A stretch of 45,071 nt of DNA from DAOMNN01 sp050486545 (GTDB lineage: Bacteria > Pseudomonadota > Gammaproteobacteria > Burkholderiales > Rhodocyclaceae): positions 1 through 45,071 of the forward strand of contig JBJHDM010000025.1 in the NCBI GenBank assembly GCA_050486545.1, read 5' to 3'. Below, piece by piece: positions 32,201 to 40,334 of this stretch; positions within the stretch are counted from its first letter, which is position 1; each line of letters begins with the position of its first letter. The translations under genes and the position numbers were made by a program. Under the pieces are notes generated by a model. It was not told the DNA's origin. It saw only the letters and a list, made by a program, of their open reading frames with translations, and made no database searches.

Positions 32201-33910
32201 GAAGTTCGGGCGACCGTCGGCCACCGCGAGGTAATCGCCGACCTTCCCCTGAAGGTGGAGAATGTCCAGATTGGCGTTGATGAGAATACCCGGCGGCAGG
32301 TAGAGCTCGGAGGCGGCCTGCTGAAAGAGCGTTTCCGGGCAGGTCTCGGCCGGCTTCTCGGTTTCGTCACCAGTGCGCTCGATCGGGGTCAGCACAAAGG
32401 TACCGTGGCCGAATGGGGGGCGTTGCAACACGTTCTCGCGGCGAAAGATTCGCACATCCTTGTTTACCGGAGTAAACAGCGTGTCCTGCTGCAGCACGTT
32501 CTCCGATTTCCCGAGGAACAGGAGGCCGCCCGATTTGAGCGCGAAGTGGAACACGGACAGGATCCGCGCCTGCAACTCGGACTGGAAATAGATCAGCACG
32601 TTGCGGCAACTGATGAGATCGAGCCGCAGGAAGGGCGGATCCTGCACGAGATCCTGGCGTGCGAAGACGACCATGTCGCGCAGCGATTTCGAAACCTCGT
32701 AGGCATCGTTCTTGGGAACGAAGTACTTGCCGACGAGGGATGGATCGAGGGGCGCAACCGCGGCCGAGGAGTAGACGCCCTTGCGCGCGATCGCCATCGC
32801 GTTCAGATCGAGGTCGGTGGCGAAGATCTGTACGCGCAGTTCGGACAGGGCGGCTCCACCGAGTTCGTGCAGCAGGATCGCGATGGAATAGGCTTCCTCG
32901 CCCGTGGCACATCCGGCCACCCAGATGCGCAACTCGTCCCCCGGGCGTTTTGTGCCGACGAGGGTATCGAGCTGCCTGCCCAGGGCATCGAAAGCGGTCT
33001 TGTCACGGAAGAACGAGGTGACCGAGATCAGCACGTCCCGATACAGGCGGTCCAGCTCGTCCGGCTCAGAGTCGACGTAGGCGAGATAGGCCTCGAGCGT
33101 CGTGAGCCGGTTGGCCGTCATGCGTCGCTCGATACGCCGCCAGACCGTGTTCTCCTTGTAGCCGGTCAGGTCGACCTTGGTGTGGTGTCGAACCTTGAAC
33201 AGCAACTGCTTGAGCGTCGAGGCGCTGCCGGCGTGGTCTTCGGGCGGCGCCAGATGTTCACGGGAACCGGCGATGTCGGCGATGCAGGATGCGATCTGCT
33301 CGGGTGGCAGAACCCAGTCTACGCATCCGGTGTCGATCGCCGACTGGGGCATGCCCGCATATTTGGCGCTTGCGGGATCCTGGGCGATGGTGAATCCGCC
33401 AGCGGCCTTGATGTCGCGGATCGCCTGGGACCCGTCGCTGCCCGTACCCGAGAGGATCACACCGATTGCGTCTTCACCCCGAGCTTCGGCGAGCGAGGTC
33501 AGGAACACGTTGACCGAAGGTTTTGGAACCACTTCGCGGCGGGTTTCGAGCAGACGAAACCGGTCGCCCTGGAGTACGAGGTTGTGATTGGCCGGGGCGA
33601 TGAAGATCGTGTCGGCCTCGAGATTCGCGCCATCCTCGACTTCGCGCACGGCCATCCGCGTGTCGCGCCCGAGCAACTGGGCCATCATGCTGCGGTAGGT
33701 GGGGGACAGATGCTGGATGACGACGTAGCAGATGCCCAGATTCGTCTGCAAGGCCGAGATGAGGGCGGTCAGGGCTTCGAGTCCGCCGGCGGACGCGCCG
33801 ATGCCGACGACGTAGCGTGGGGTTGAAACCGTGGGGGCAGACGTGTCGGTGCTCACCCCCCGGGCGGGATCGTCTGCGGAGCGTTGTCGGCGCGCTGCGG
33901 TCTTCTTCAC
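29279..33910 (-). CDS. CheB-CheR-PAS-GGDEF-EAL hybrid protein
   Basis: 1543 residues from a GTG at 33910 with GGGAG five bases before it; the longer frame to 34414 is antisense to the upstream gene's EAL codons. CheB methylesterase domain without receiver: Ser40 (GASAGG), His67 (IQHLSP), Asp159 (SGTGSDG). CheR methyltransferase (about 235-490): SFFRDKTAF, SAM motif AGCATGEEAYSIAILL (332-347), NVLIYF. A coiled coil of seven NEExxxx heptads (677-727), then several PAS modules (about 730-1060), GGDEF (about 1183-1187, I-site RAGD) and EAL (Glu1310 in VEALLRW). EAL signatures DDFGTGYSSL, KIDRSF and AEGVET are intact. No membrane segment is seen, so it is probably cytoplasmic. It couples chemoreceptor-type methylation chemistry to c-di-GMP in one chain; the targets are unknown. 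Confidence 0.93.
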   Translation of the reverse strand: MKKTAARRQRSADDPARGVSTDTSAPTVSTPRYVVGIGASAGGLEALTALISALQTNLGICYVVIQHLSPTYRSMMAQLLGRDTRMAVREVEDGANLEADTIFIAPANHNLVLQGDRFRLLETRREVVPKPSVNVFLTSLAEARGEDAIGVILSGTGSDGSQAIRDIKAAGGFTIAQDPASAKYAGMPQSAIDTGCVDWVLPPEQIASCIADIAGSREHLAPPEDHAGSASTLKQLLFKVRHHTKVDLTGYKENTVWRRIERRMTANRLTTLEAYLAYVDSEPDELDRLYRDVLISVTSFFRDKTAFDALGRQLDTLVGTKRPGDELRIWVAGCATGEEAYSIAILLHELGGAALSELRVQIFATDLDLNAMAIARKGVYSSAAVAPLDPSLVGKYFVPKNDAYEVSKSLRDMVVFARQDLVQDPPFLRLDLISCRNVLIYFQSELQARILSVFHFALKSGGLLFLGKSENVLQQDTLFTPVNKDVRIFRRENVLQRPPFGHGTFVLTPIERTGDETEKPAETCPETLFQQAASELYLPPGILINANLDILHLQGKVGDYLAVADGRPNFDLPHLIRKEFAPDLQTLVHQARHKHGSAFGRPRSLKLDKGKRVVRMAVHYLSTDAGQELFLVAFEPASRTRVTAAVGIGSGVADSTVREMEDEIVAMREHLQAVIEELETSNEEMQALNEEVQAANEELQSSNEELEASNEELQATNEELTTVNEELQIKSSELTEFNFDLESIQNSITFPLLSVNRGLEIERFNPPASALFSLDTSAVGSTLDRIKLPQGMPDFTTLVKQVIREGRPVDQPLNSISRHYALHISPKVSPKGIRGAIVLLVDDTELHAAQQIVATSEQKLMAIMNASPTLSSMKDTAGRYLFVNQKFEAEFGVEAREILGKTDRQVFGGRMADTFREHDLEVLRTNTQLELEELATTPRGERTLHSIRFPLFGEDDVAYAVCTQSADITDRKHAEDQLRLAARVFHNSGEGILVTDAQARILTVNEAFKQVTGYSESEAIGNTPAMLNSGKHSPEFFEEMWKSIDKKGWWQGEVWNRRKNGELYPEWLTINCVRDADGQVVNYVGIFSDISLVKQSQQRIEYLATHDELTGLPNRMLYMDRLNIAIKKAERTGNKIAVLFVDIDNFKLINDTMGHDVGDILIKQVADLLKVCTRAGDTVSRFGGDEFTIIIEASGPEEVVAGAQRIVDTLSQPHMLRGEQVFTTASIGISLYPDDATDGQTLLKNADIAMYRAKERGKNSFQFFTGELKVTSHERMYLINELRQALGNQAFYLVYQPQINMESGRLTGVEALLRWDHEERGLIPPDKFIPLAEEVGLIGAIGEWVLNAVCRQIVAWRTTGSNPPRIAINLSPYQFRKAHVPSLIKRTLAAHRIEPNCLALELTEHALVDDTDYMLQMLNELKDLGVHLAVDDFGTGYSSLSYLKRYPINEIKIDRSFVDGIADDANDRAIARAIIAMADVMGMQVVAEGVETFKQMEALMENGCLVGQGYLFARPLPVGKIEPFFTGCCPIPVPQGNPTTTLD
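31733..31879 (-). repeat. 21-bp periodic repeat encoding NEExxxx heptads
   Basis: Seven consecutive 21-base units each begin with TTCCTCGTT or CTCCTCGTT on the plus strand, encoding NEE(L/M/V)xxx on the minus strand. The register of 21 bases equals two heptad-length helix turns, so this is the coding trace of a parallel coiled coil between CheR and the PAS domains. An eighth unit is degenerate. Confidence 0.85.
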
Positions 33911-33999
33911 TTCTTCTCCCTTGGCGTTACGCGGCCGGCAAGGCCTTCGGGTCGAACGGACCCGCCTGTGCCATCCCAATTTCCATGCCGGCGGCAGGG

Positions 34000-34029
34000 T
34001 TTCATGTGTAAGGCAAAGCTTACATGAAA
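34000..34029. promoter_or_regulatory. Imperfect palindrome upstream of the CheB-CheR hybrid gene
   Basis: TTTCATGTGTAAG (34000-34012), spacer GCAAAG, CTTACATGAAA (34019-34029); the left arm has two extra bases. It lies in the 139-base gap between the NIT-GGDEF-EAL gene and the CheB-CheR hybrid gene, 90 bases upstream of the latter's start, and is AT-rich against the background. It could be an operator or a weak terminator (no U-run on the minus strand). Confidence 0.45.
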
Positions 34030-34049
34030 GCCCGTGCGGACCTAGGTTT

Positions 34050-36749
34050 TTACTGCACGACCAATTCGCCCGCACGAACGCGTCGAGACAATTCGCCGGG
34101 CAGGGCAGGCTTGCCATGCAGATAGCCCTGCAGGATCTGGCATCCCGCCTGAGCCAGGAACTGTTGTTGATCCGCGGTCTCGACCCCTTCTGCGACGACT
34201 TCGATGCGCAGGTTGCGGGCAAGTGCCACGACGGCGCGCGAGATCGCCTTGTCGCTCTCGTTCGCGGGCAGGTCGCGGACGAAGGTCCGGTCCATCTTGA
34301 GGCGGTCGAGCGGGAAGGTCTTGAGGTAGGCGAGCGAGGAATAGCCGGTGCCGAAATCGTCGATTGCGATGCGCACGCCCATCGCCCGCAGCTTGCGCAG
34401 GGTCTCGGCGGCACCGACCGGGTCTACGATGAGCAATCCCTCGGTGATCTCCAGTTCGAGCAGATGACTGGGCAAGCCGGTGTCCTCGAGTGTCGAACGC
34501 ACGATGGCGATGAGGTCCTCGCGCATGAACTGGCGCGCCGAGAGGTTGACCGCGACGGGGATATCGAACCCGAGCTCTTCGCGCCATTTCCGGGCCTGCC
34601 GGCAGGCCGTGCGCAGCACCCACGAGCCGATCGGAACGATCAGTCCGGTTTCCTCGGCAATCGGGATGAACTGGACGGGTGACACGGGCCCCAGATCCGG
34701 ACTGTTCCAGCGCAACAGGGCCTCGACCCCGACGAGTCGGCCGTTCTGGGCATCGACCTGCGGCTGATAATGCACCGACAATTCGTTACGCTCGAGCGCC
34801 GTGCGCAGCATGCGCTCCATCGCGAGCAGTTGCGCACCTTCGATGTTCATGTCGAGCGAGTAGAACTTGTAGTCGCCCCGTCCGCCGTCCTTCGCCCGAT
34901 AGAGCGCGGATTCGGCGTTTCTGAGCAGGGTCGGGGTGTCCTTTCCGTCGTCCGGGAAGAAGGCCACGCCGATGCTGATCGAGAGGTTCAGTTCGTGCTC
35001 TTCGATGTGCATCGGGCTGGCGAAGGCATTGAGCAGCTTCTCGCAGATCGCGGCCACCGAGTCAGGTGTATCGATGCCTTCCAGCACGATGGAGAACCGG
35101 TCGCCGCCGGGACGGGCGGCCGTGTCGTGCCGGCGCAGGCTGCGCCGGATCCGGTTGGCCGCCTCGATCAGGACCTTGTCGCCGACGGAGTGGCTGAGTG
35201 ACTCGTTGATGAGCTTGAAGCGGTCGAGGCCGATTTCAAGCACGGCAAAGGATGCAGAGGTCTGTTCGGCCTTGGCGACGGAGCGGTCGACGCTTTCCAG
35301 CCAGGCGTCGCGGCTCAACAGGCCGGTCAGCGGATCGTAGGTGCGAAGATGCTCGATCAGTTCCTCCGACTTCTTGCGCTGGCTCAGATCGACGATCATC
35401 GCGATGTAGTTGCTCACCTTCCGCGAATCGTCCTTCACCGCGACTACGGAGAGCTGGGAGGGATATACCTCGCCATTCTTTCGCTTGTTCCAGATCTCGC
35501 CTTCCCAGCTTCCATGGGTGACGAGGTCCTGCCACATCAGGGCGAAGAACTCCTGATCGTGACGGTCGGATTTCAGCAGGCGCATGTGCTGACCGAGCAC
35601 GTCCTCGCGCTCATAGCCGGTGATCCGCGAAAAGGCGTCATTGACTTCGATGATCGTGGAGCGTGCATCGGTGATCACGATCGCCTCGACGCTGTTGCGG
35701 AACACCGATGCGGCCAGATGCAGGTCCTTTTCCGCCATCTGCGTGCGCCGGCGGGTGTGGATCAACAGGAAACCGACGAGCAGGAAGGAGGCCATTGCCG
35801 ACAACGAGGTCAGGCTCAGATCGTGAAGGGCGCTGGCCTTCAGGCGCTGGGCGTCGGATTCGACGGACTGGCTGAGCATCCCCTCCAGCGCCTGCATCGC
35901 ATCGATCTTCCGCGTCGAGACCTCGAACCACTGCTCCGGTGTCGGAAGCTCGCCCAGCGGCATCCAGGGCGTGTCGACGGTGAGCACGACCTGGCGGCGG
36001 ATCGCGTCGATGACCTGGACGAACGGCAATTCCATCATGTCCCAGTAGGCATTGCCCGCGTCGGCATCGGCCAGGCCCAGGAACTGCTGGATGTGCAGTG
36101 CCTGCTGGGCGCGAATGCGGATCAGTGCCTCCCGGTGGGCCTTGTTGCCGAAATCGCGCGATGCGAGCAGGGTGGTGAGGAGCGCACGTTCCTGTCCGGC
36201 CATTTCCTTGGCCTGCAGGAAGGCGATCAGTGCGAGCTGGGGACGCAGCATACGGCTGTCGGCAACCTTCGCCGTGGTGGTCATCAGCTCGAACAGCGAA
36301 GCGATCATTGCGGAATAGCGGTCGACGGCGACATCGCGATAGACACCGAGTGCGCTGACCTGCAGGCGAAGCCCTTCGATGCCGTGGAGGTTCGCCACCG
36401 CCGGGAAAACGCCCCCCGCCGGTTCCTCCGTCATGGCCTCGGGCAGGGCCCGTCTCAGGGCCTGTAGTGCCTGATTGGTGCTGACGCGCTGCTGCTCCAG
36501 CACTTCGGTGAAGCGCTCGCCCCCCGAAGCGAGGTGGCCGCTGGAGATGCCGCGCTCCTTCTGCAGTTCGTGGATGGCCTGGCTGACCACGACATTCATG
36601 TCGACCTGGGCGCGGATCAGCTTCGCACGGTTCCACGCGTCGAGCTTGTCGGTCAGGCTGCTGAAGGCGAAGAGCGAGAGCGCGACCAGGAACGCGATCA
36701 GAATCCAGGGGAAATGGCGTTTCAGAAGCAGATAGGACGCGTTGTTCAA
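34050..36749 (-). CDS. NIT-PAS-GGDEF(degenerate)-EAL membrane protein, probable c-di-GMP phosphodiesterase
   Basis: 899 residues from a TTG at 36749 with GAGGAAC about five bases before it; a GTG nine codons earlier (36776) is possible but has poor ribosome-site spacing. Membrane segments at about 14-33 and 307-328 bracket a periplasmic NIT domain, shown by AIHELQKERGISSGHLAS near its start; NIT domains are linked to nitrate/nitrite sensing. PAS (about 340-460) follows. The cyclase motif is GGDRF, with Arg551 in place of the conserved Glu, although the I-site RRHD remains. EAL is complete (VEALLRW, NLSARQF, EITEG, DDFGTGYSSL, KMDRTF, AEGVET). So it probably degrades c-di-GMP and uses the GGDEF part as a regulatory domain. 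Divergent from a hemerythrin gene. Confidence 0.9.
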   Translation of the reverse strand: MNNASYLLLKRHFPWILIAFLVALSLFAFSSLTDKLDAWNRAKLIRAQVDMNVVVSQAIHELQKERGISSGHLASGGERFTEVLEQQRVSTNQALQALRRALPEAMTEEPAGGVFPAVANLHGIEGLRLQVSALGVYRDVAVDRYSAMIASLFELMTTTAKVADSRMLRPQLALIAFLQAKEMAGQERALLTTLLASRDFGNKAHREALIRIRAQQALHIQQFLGLADADAGNAYWDMMELPFVQVIDAIRRQVVLTVDTPWMPLGELPTPEQWFEVSTRKIDAMQALEGMLSQSVESDAQRLKASALHDLSLTSLSAMASFLLVGFLLIHTRRRTQMAEKDLHLAASVFRNSVEAIVITDARSTIIEVNDAFSRITGYEREDVLGQHMRLLKSDRHDQEFFALMWQDLVTHGSWEGEIWNKRKNGEVYPSQLSVVAVKDDSRKVSNYIAMIVDLSQRKKSEELIEHLRTYDPLTGLLSRDAWLESVDRSVAKAEQTSASFAVLEIGLDRFKLINESLSHSVGDKVLIEAANRIRRSLRRHDTAARPGGDRFSIVLEGIDTPDSVAAICEKLLNAFASPMHIEEHELNLSISIGVAFFPDDGKDTPTLLRNAESALYRAKDGGRGDYKFYSLDMNIEGAQLLAMERMLRTALERNELSVHYQPQVDAQNGRLVGVEALLRWNSPDLGPVSPVQFIPIAEETGLIVPIGSWVLRTACRQARKWREELGFDIPVAVNLSARQFMREDLIAIVRSTLEDTGLPSHLLELEITEGLLIVDPVGAAETLRKLRAMGVRIAIDDFGTGYSSLAYLKTFPLDRLKMDRTFVRDLPANESDKAISRAVVALARNLRIEVVAEGVETADQQQFLAQAGCQILQGYLHGKPALPGELSRRVRAGELVVQ

Positions 36750-36954
36750 GGAGTTCCTCGTCGTTGATGACAGCACAACCCCTTGCGGACGGAGCGGACG
36801 GGCCTGAACACGGCCTGTTTCCGAGGAGGACGTCTGGTCGGGATGTTATCGGACAAGTTTTGAGCTTCCATGATTGGAATCAAATCCTCAAGATCGGGCC
36901 CATGTAATCATTAAAAACGGATAAGTTCATGCACTTTTTGTTGGAGCTGAGGAA

Positions 36955-37374
36955 ATGTGTCTCACATGGAGTGACGAACTCGCCACCGGGATCCGGAAGA
37001 TCGACCTCCAGCACCAGGAGTTGATCGAGATGATCAACGAGTTGTGTGCTGCATTGAAGTCGAACGAGGACGTGGATACCCTCAAGCGCCTGCTCCCGCG
37101 CCTGTCCGCCTATGTCCTGTTCCATTTCGGCACCGAAGAGGCGATGTTCCGCAACGATCCGGCCTGCGCCGAGCATGCCGAGGTGCATGTGCGCGAACAT
37201 CAGGCCTTCTCGATGAAGATCGCTTCGTTCAAGGACGCTGCGCCGGACGAGCAAGGTGCGGCGATGGCCGAGCTGGTCGACTACCTGCAGCACTGGCTGG
37301 TCGAGCACATCATGAAGACCGACCAGGAGCTTGCCCGCCTGCTCAATGGCAGGGGCGACCGGCAGTTCGCCTGA
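36955..37374 (+). CDS. Bacteriohemerythrin (non-haem di-iron O2-binding protein)
   Basis: 139 residues, single four-helix-bundle hemerythrin domain. All di-iron ligands are present: His20, His57, Glu61, His78, His82, His118 and Asp123 in the H...HxxxE...HxxxH...HxxxxD pattern. These proteins bind O2 reversibly (some bind NO) for storage, delivery or signalling. There is no signal peptide. GGAG (36943-36946) is eight bases before the ATG. The upstream 180-base divergent interval is AT-rich near the start codon. The divergent neighbour is a NIT-sensor c-di-GMP phosphodiesterase, which suggests a shared theme of oxygen or nitrogen-oxide sensing. Confidence 0.95.
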   Translation: MCLTWSDELATGIRKIDLQHQELIEMINELCAALKSNEDVDTLKRLLPRLSAYVLFHFGTEEAMFRNDPACAEHAEVHVREHQAFSMKIASFKDAAPDEQGAAMAELVDYLQHWLVEHIMKTDQELARLLNGRGDRQFA

Positions 37375-37424
37375 AGGCGAACACGCCGGCTGGGGTCGCT
37401 GATCCGGACTTGCGGGGTCGGGCG

Positions 37425-38864
37425 CTATTGGAGCAGATGCAGGTTGAAATGGTGGCGGACCAGCTCCTGGAACTTCGCCACGCCTTCCAGGGCGCCGCGA
37501 AGGCGCGATCGCTCCATCCGGTTGAACTGGTCGAGCGCGAGATAGTTCGTCGGCTCCCGGCCCTCGCGGATCGCCTGGACATGGCCGCGCAGGCGCAACT
37601 GCACCAGAAACTCGAAGCTCTCCTCGATATCCCCGGCCTGTAGCGGGGTCAGCACCCCGGCCTCCACAAGCGCGGCGATCCGTTCGTGCGTGCTGCCGTC
37701 CAGCCGGCCGATCTGGAGCGCGAGCGATTTGATGCCGTCGGTGATCGCGAAGATGCCGGCCTTCTTGATCTCGAGCATGCCGCGATGGGCGCCCTTGCGT
37801 TCGGTCTTGATGCGACCGAACCAGCCCAGCGGGGGCGCGAATCCCATCATGTTCTTGGCCATGCGCATCAGGAAACCGGTATTGCGCTCGGTGTACGCAT
37901 AGATCTGCGCCTTGAGCGAGCGCTCCAGCGACGGGTCGCCGTAGATCGTACGCAGATCCAGGAACATGCTGCCCTGCAGGATGTGCTGGGGTGTGGGGGT
38001 CTCGAACCAGCGCCCGATCTCCTGCTGCCACTGGCCGAGACTTTTCCGCCACTCGGGATTCTTCGCCATGATCCCTCCGGGGCAAGGCGGGACGCCGATC
38101 TCGATCAGGGCATCGATCAGGGCGACGGAGAACGCTTCGACCCTGCGGACCTCGTCTTCGGAGAGGTCGTCCGCATAGACGATGGCGTTGTCCTGGTCGG
38201 TCGAGAGGGTCTGCTCGCTGCGCCCCTCGCTGCCCAGCACCACGAACGCGAAACCTTCGGGGAGGTCGGTGAAACGCTCCTCGCGCAGCAGGCCGATCAG
38301 GCGCAGCAGGATCTGGTCGTTGAGGTTCGCGATCAGGCGGACCATGTCGCGAGTCCGGATCCCGGTGCCGGTCAGGTGCAACACGAGCGCCTGGATGCGA
38401 TGGTGAAGGATGCGAAGTTCGTCGAGGTTCGTCGCCTTCTCGATGTCGAGGACGAGCTGGTGGGGCGAATGGGCCTGAAGGCGCAGGATGTCCGTATCGG
38501 TGATGATGCCGGCGAGTCGATCGGCATCGTCGACGACTGCCAGTCGGTGGATGCCGCGACGCGACATGAGATAGAGTGCGTGGTAGAGGAAATCGTCCTC
38601 GCCGATCACCGTCAGGGGTGTATTCATGACGTCGGCCACGCGCAGCGTATTCGGGTCCGCTCCCGGAGCGACGACCTTGTTGCGCAGGTCCCGGTCGGTC
38701 AGGATGCCATGCGGGCTCCCGTCATTGCAGACCACGACGCTCGAGATGTTGCGTGCCTTCATGATGCCGGCGACTTCGATCAGCGCCATGTCCGGAGAGC
38801 AGGTCACGACCTCGCGCTGACAGAAATCCCTTACGGGTCGGAAGAAGTGATTCTCGTCGGCCAT
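37425..38864 (-). CDS. CBS-pair protein with DUF294 putative nucleotidyltransferase
   Basis: 479 residues. Two CBS motifs (about 12-65 and 75-130) form a Bateman module that usually senses adenine nucleotides. DUF294 (about 155-300) contains LGSEGRSEQTLSTDQDNAIVY near 210-230, the GS...DxD pattern of GlnD-like nucleotidyltransferases. The DUF294 C-terminal helical domain (about 330-470) completes the family architecture, often written CBS-DUF294-DUF294_C. The catalytic Asp pair appears present, but no substrate is known for the family. It lies 39 bases after the dehydrogenase gene on the same strand, so the two are likely co-transcribed. Alternative family names include 'signal-transduction protein with CBS domains'. 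Confidence 0.88.
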   Translation of the reverse strand: MADENHFFRPVRDFCQREVVTCSPDMALIEVAGIMKARNISSVVVCNDGSPHGILTDRDLRNKVVAPGADPNTLRVADVMNTPLTVIGEDDFLYHALYLMSRRGIHRLAVVDDADRLAGIITDTDILRLQAHSPHQLVLDIEKATNLDELRILHHRIQALVLHLTGTGIRTRDMVRLIANLNDQILLRLIGLLREERFTDLPEGFAFVVLGSEGRSEQTLSTDQDNAIVYADDLSEDEVRRVEAFSVALIDALIEIGVPPCPGGIMAKNPEWRKSLGQWQQEIGRWFETPTPQHILQGSMFLDLRTIYGDPSLERSLKAQIYAYTERNTGFLMRMAKNMMGFAPPLGWFGRIKTERKGAHRGMLEIKKAGIFAITDGIKSLALQIGRLDGSTHERIAALVEAGVLTPLQAGDIEESFEFLVQLRLRGHVQAIREGREPTNYLALDQFNRMERSRLRGALEGVAKFQELVRHHFNLHLLQ

Positions 38865-38903
38865 GGGCGGCGGTTCTCCGGGGTGGGAAGTGGTTCGGAA
38901 CGC

Positions 38904-40334
38904 TCAGTCGAGGCCTTCGACACCGAGCGCGTCGCACGAGGCAAGGTCGGAGTCCCCGCATCGCGGCAACTGCGAGGCCAGGTCCCGCAAGGCCGTACGC
39001 AGGCCTTCTTCGAGAACCGGGTGATAGAAGGGCATGCGCAGCAGGTCATGGACGGTGAGCGAGCGCTCGATCGCCAGCGCAAGCAGGTGGGCCATGTGCT
39101 CGCCGGCAGGCGCGCACGATTCGGCCCCGAGCAAGCGGCCGGTCCGGCGTTCGGCATAGATGCGCATCATCCCCCGGTTTTCCAGGGCGGCGCGGGCACG
39201 CCCCTGTCGCTCGAAGGATACGGTGCCGATGAGGATGTCGGTCGAGCGCAGGTCCGCGTGACGCTGCCCGACGACGGCGACATTGGGGGCCGAGAATACG
39301 ATCGCGAGCCGGGTACGGCGCCGGAAGCAGCGGGTTTTCCCGGACACCGCATTGAGGCCGGCGATGTGCCCTTCGTCCGCCGCTTCATGGAGCAGGGGAG
39401 CGAAGCCGTTCGCATCGCCGGCAAGGAAGACCGGCAGATCGCCGATCTGCATCGTCTGCGGGTCGACCGGGGGCATGCCGTGCAGGTCGAGTTCGACCCC
39501 GAGCGTGTCGAGCCCGAGCCCCGCGAGGTTCGGGCGGCGTCCGAGTGCGGCCAGCACGCAATCGACCACGATGCCGACCTTGCCGTTGCGCAGGCGGATT
39601 CCTTCGGCCTCCTGCGAGAGTTCGGCCGATGATCCGAGGTGCGTCGGGAACTCGGCCTCCACGATCGACCGGAACGCTTCGGCGACGACGGGGTCGGTCA
39701 GGCCGGCCAGCGTCCGGCCGGACCCGAATCCGACCACGTCCAGCCCGAGTCGTGCCAGGGCCTGGGCCATTTCGATACCGACCGCACCCAGGCCGACGAC
39801 GCCGATGCGCCGCGGCAGGTCGTGTCGTTCGAACAGGTCGTCCGTGGTCAGGATGCGATCGCCGAAATCCCGCCAGGTGTCCGGAACGACGGGATGCGAT
39901 CCGGTCGCAAGAATGATTCGGCGGGCCTGGATCCGGCGGCCTTCGACTTCGACGCAGTCCGCCCCGTACAGGCGTGCATGGCCGTCGATCCGGCGTTCTC
40001 CGAGTCCTTCCGTGGCCTTCAGCGTTCCGGCGACAAATTCGTCGCGCAGCGCGCGTACGCGTTCCAGGACCGCCGGAAGGTCGATCGAAAGCCTCTCCGC
40101 ACCGCGGATGCCGAAGCGCTCGAAGTCGAGCCGGCGATGAAAGGCGTTGGCGGCCTCGATCAGGACCTTGGAGGGCATGCACCCGACCCGAGCGCAGGTC
40201 GTGCCCCAGGGACCGGTGTCGATCAGGACGAAGTCCTCGGTGCGCTTCCGGACTTCGCGCAAGGCGGCGAGGCCGGCCGATCCGGCCCCGATGATGGCGA
40301 CGTCGACGGTGCTTCCGGTTCTGGTCATGGGCAT
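38904..40334 (-). CDS. Dihydrolipoamide dehydrogenase-like flavoprotein disulfide reductase
   Basis: 476 residues from the ATG at 40334, which has AAGGAG five bases upstream; the ATG two codons later is less well placed. FAD-binding GAGSAG is at 16-21. The redox-active disulfide is Cys47/Cys52 (CARVGC). NAD-binding motif GVVGLGAVGIEMA is near residue 180, and the C-terminal acid/base pair His438/Glu443 (HPVLEE) is conserved. So it has everything needed to be active, unlike SthA-type transhydrogenases that lack the cysteines. It is not next to a 2-oxoacid dehydrogenase gene; its neighbour is a CBS-DUF294 protein. The physiological partner is unknown, hence no gene symbol. Confidence 0.88.
   Translation of the reverse strand: MPMTRTGSTVDVAIIGAGSAGLAALREVRKRTEDFVLIDTGPWGTTCARVGCMPSKVLIEAANAFHRRLDFERFGIRGAERLSIDLPAVLERVRALRDEFVAGTLKATEGLGERRIDGHARLYGADCVEVEGRRIQARRIILATGSHPVVPDTWRDFGDRILTTDDLFERHDLPRRIGVVGLGAVGIEMAQALARLGLDVVGFGSGRTLAGLTDPVVAEAFRSIVEAEFPTHLGSSAELSQEAEGIRLRNGKVGIVVDCVLAALGRRPNLAGLGLDTLGVELDLHGMPPVDPQTMQIGDLPVFLAGDANGFAPLLHEAADEGHIAGLNAVSGKTRCFRRRTRLAIVFSAPNVAVVGQRHADLRSTDILIGTVSFERQGRARAALENRGMMRIYAERRTGRLLGAESCAPAGEHMAHLLALAIERSLTVHDLLRMPFYHPVLEEGLRTALRDLASQLPRCGDSDLASCDALGVEGLD

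Noticed and set aside
31811..33826. 671-codon plus-strand frame inside the CheB-CheR hybrid gene
   Set aside because: Opposite strand of a protein with intact catalytic motifs; composition is that of a shadow.
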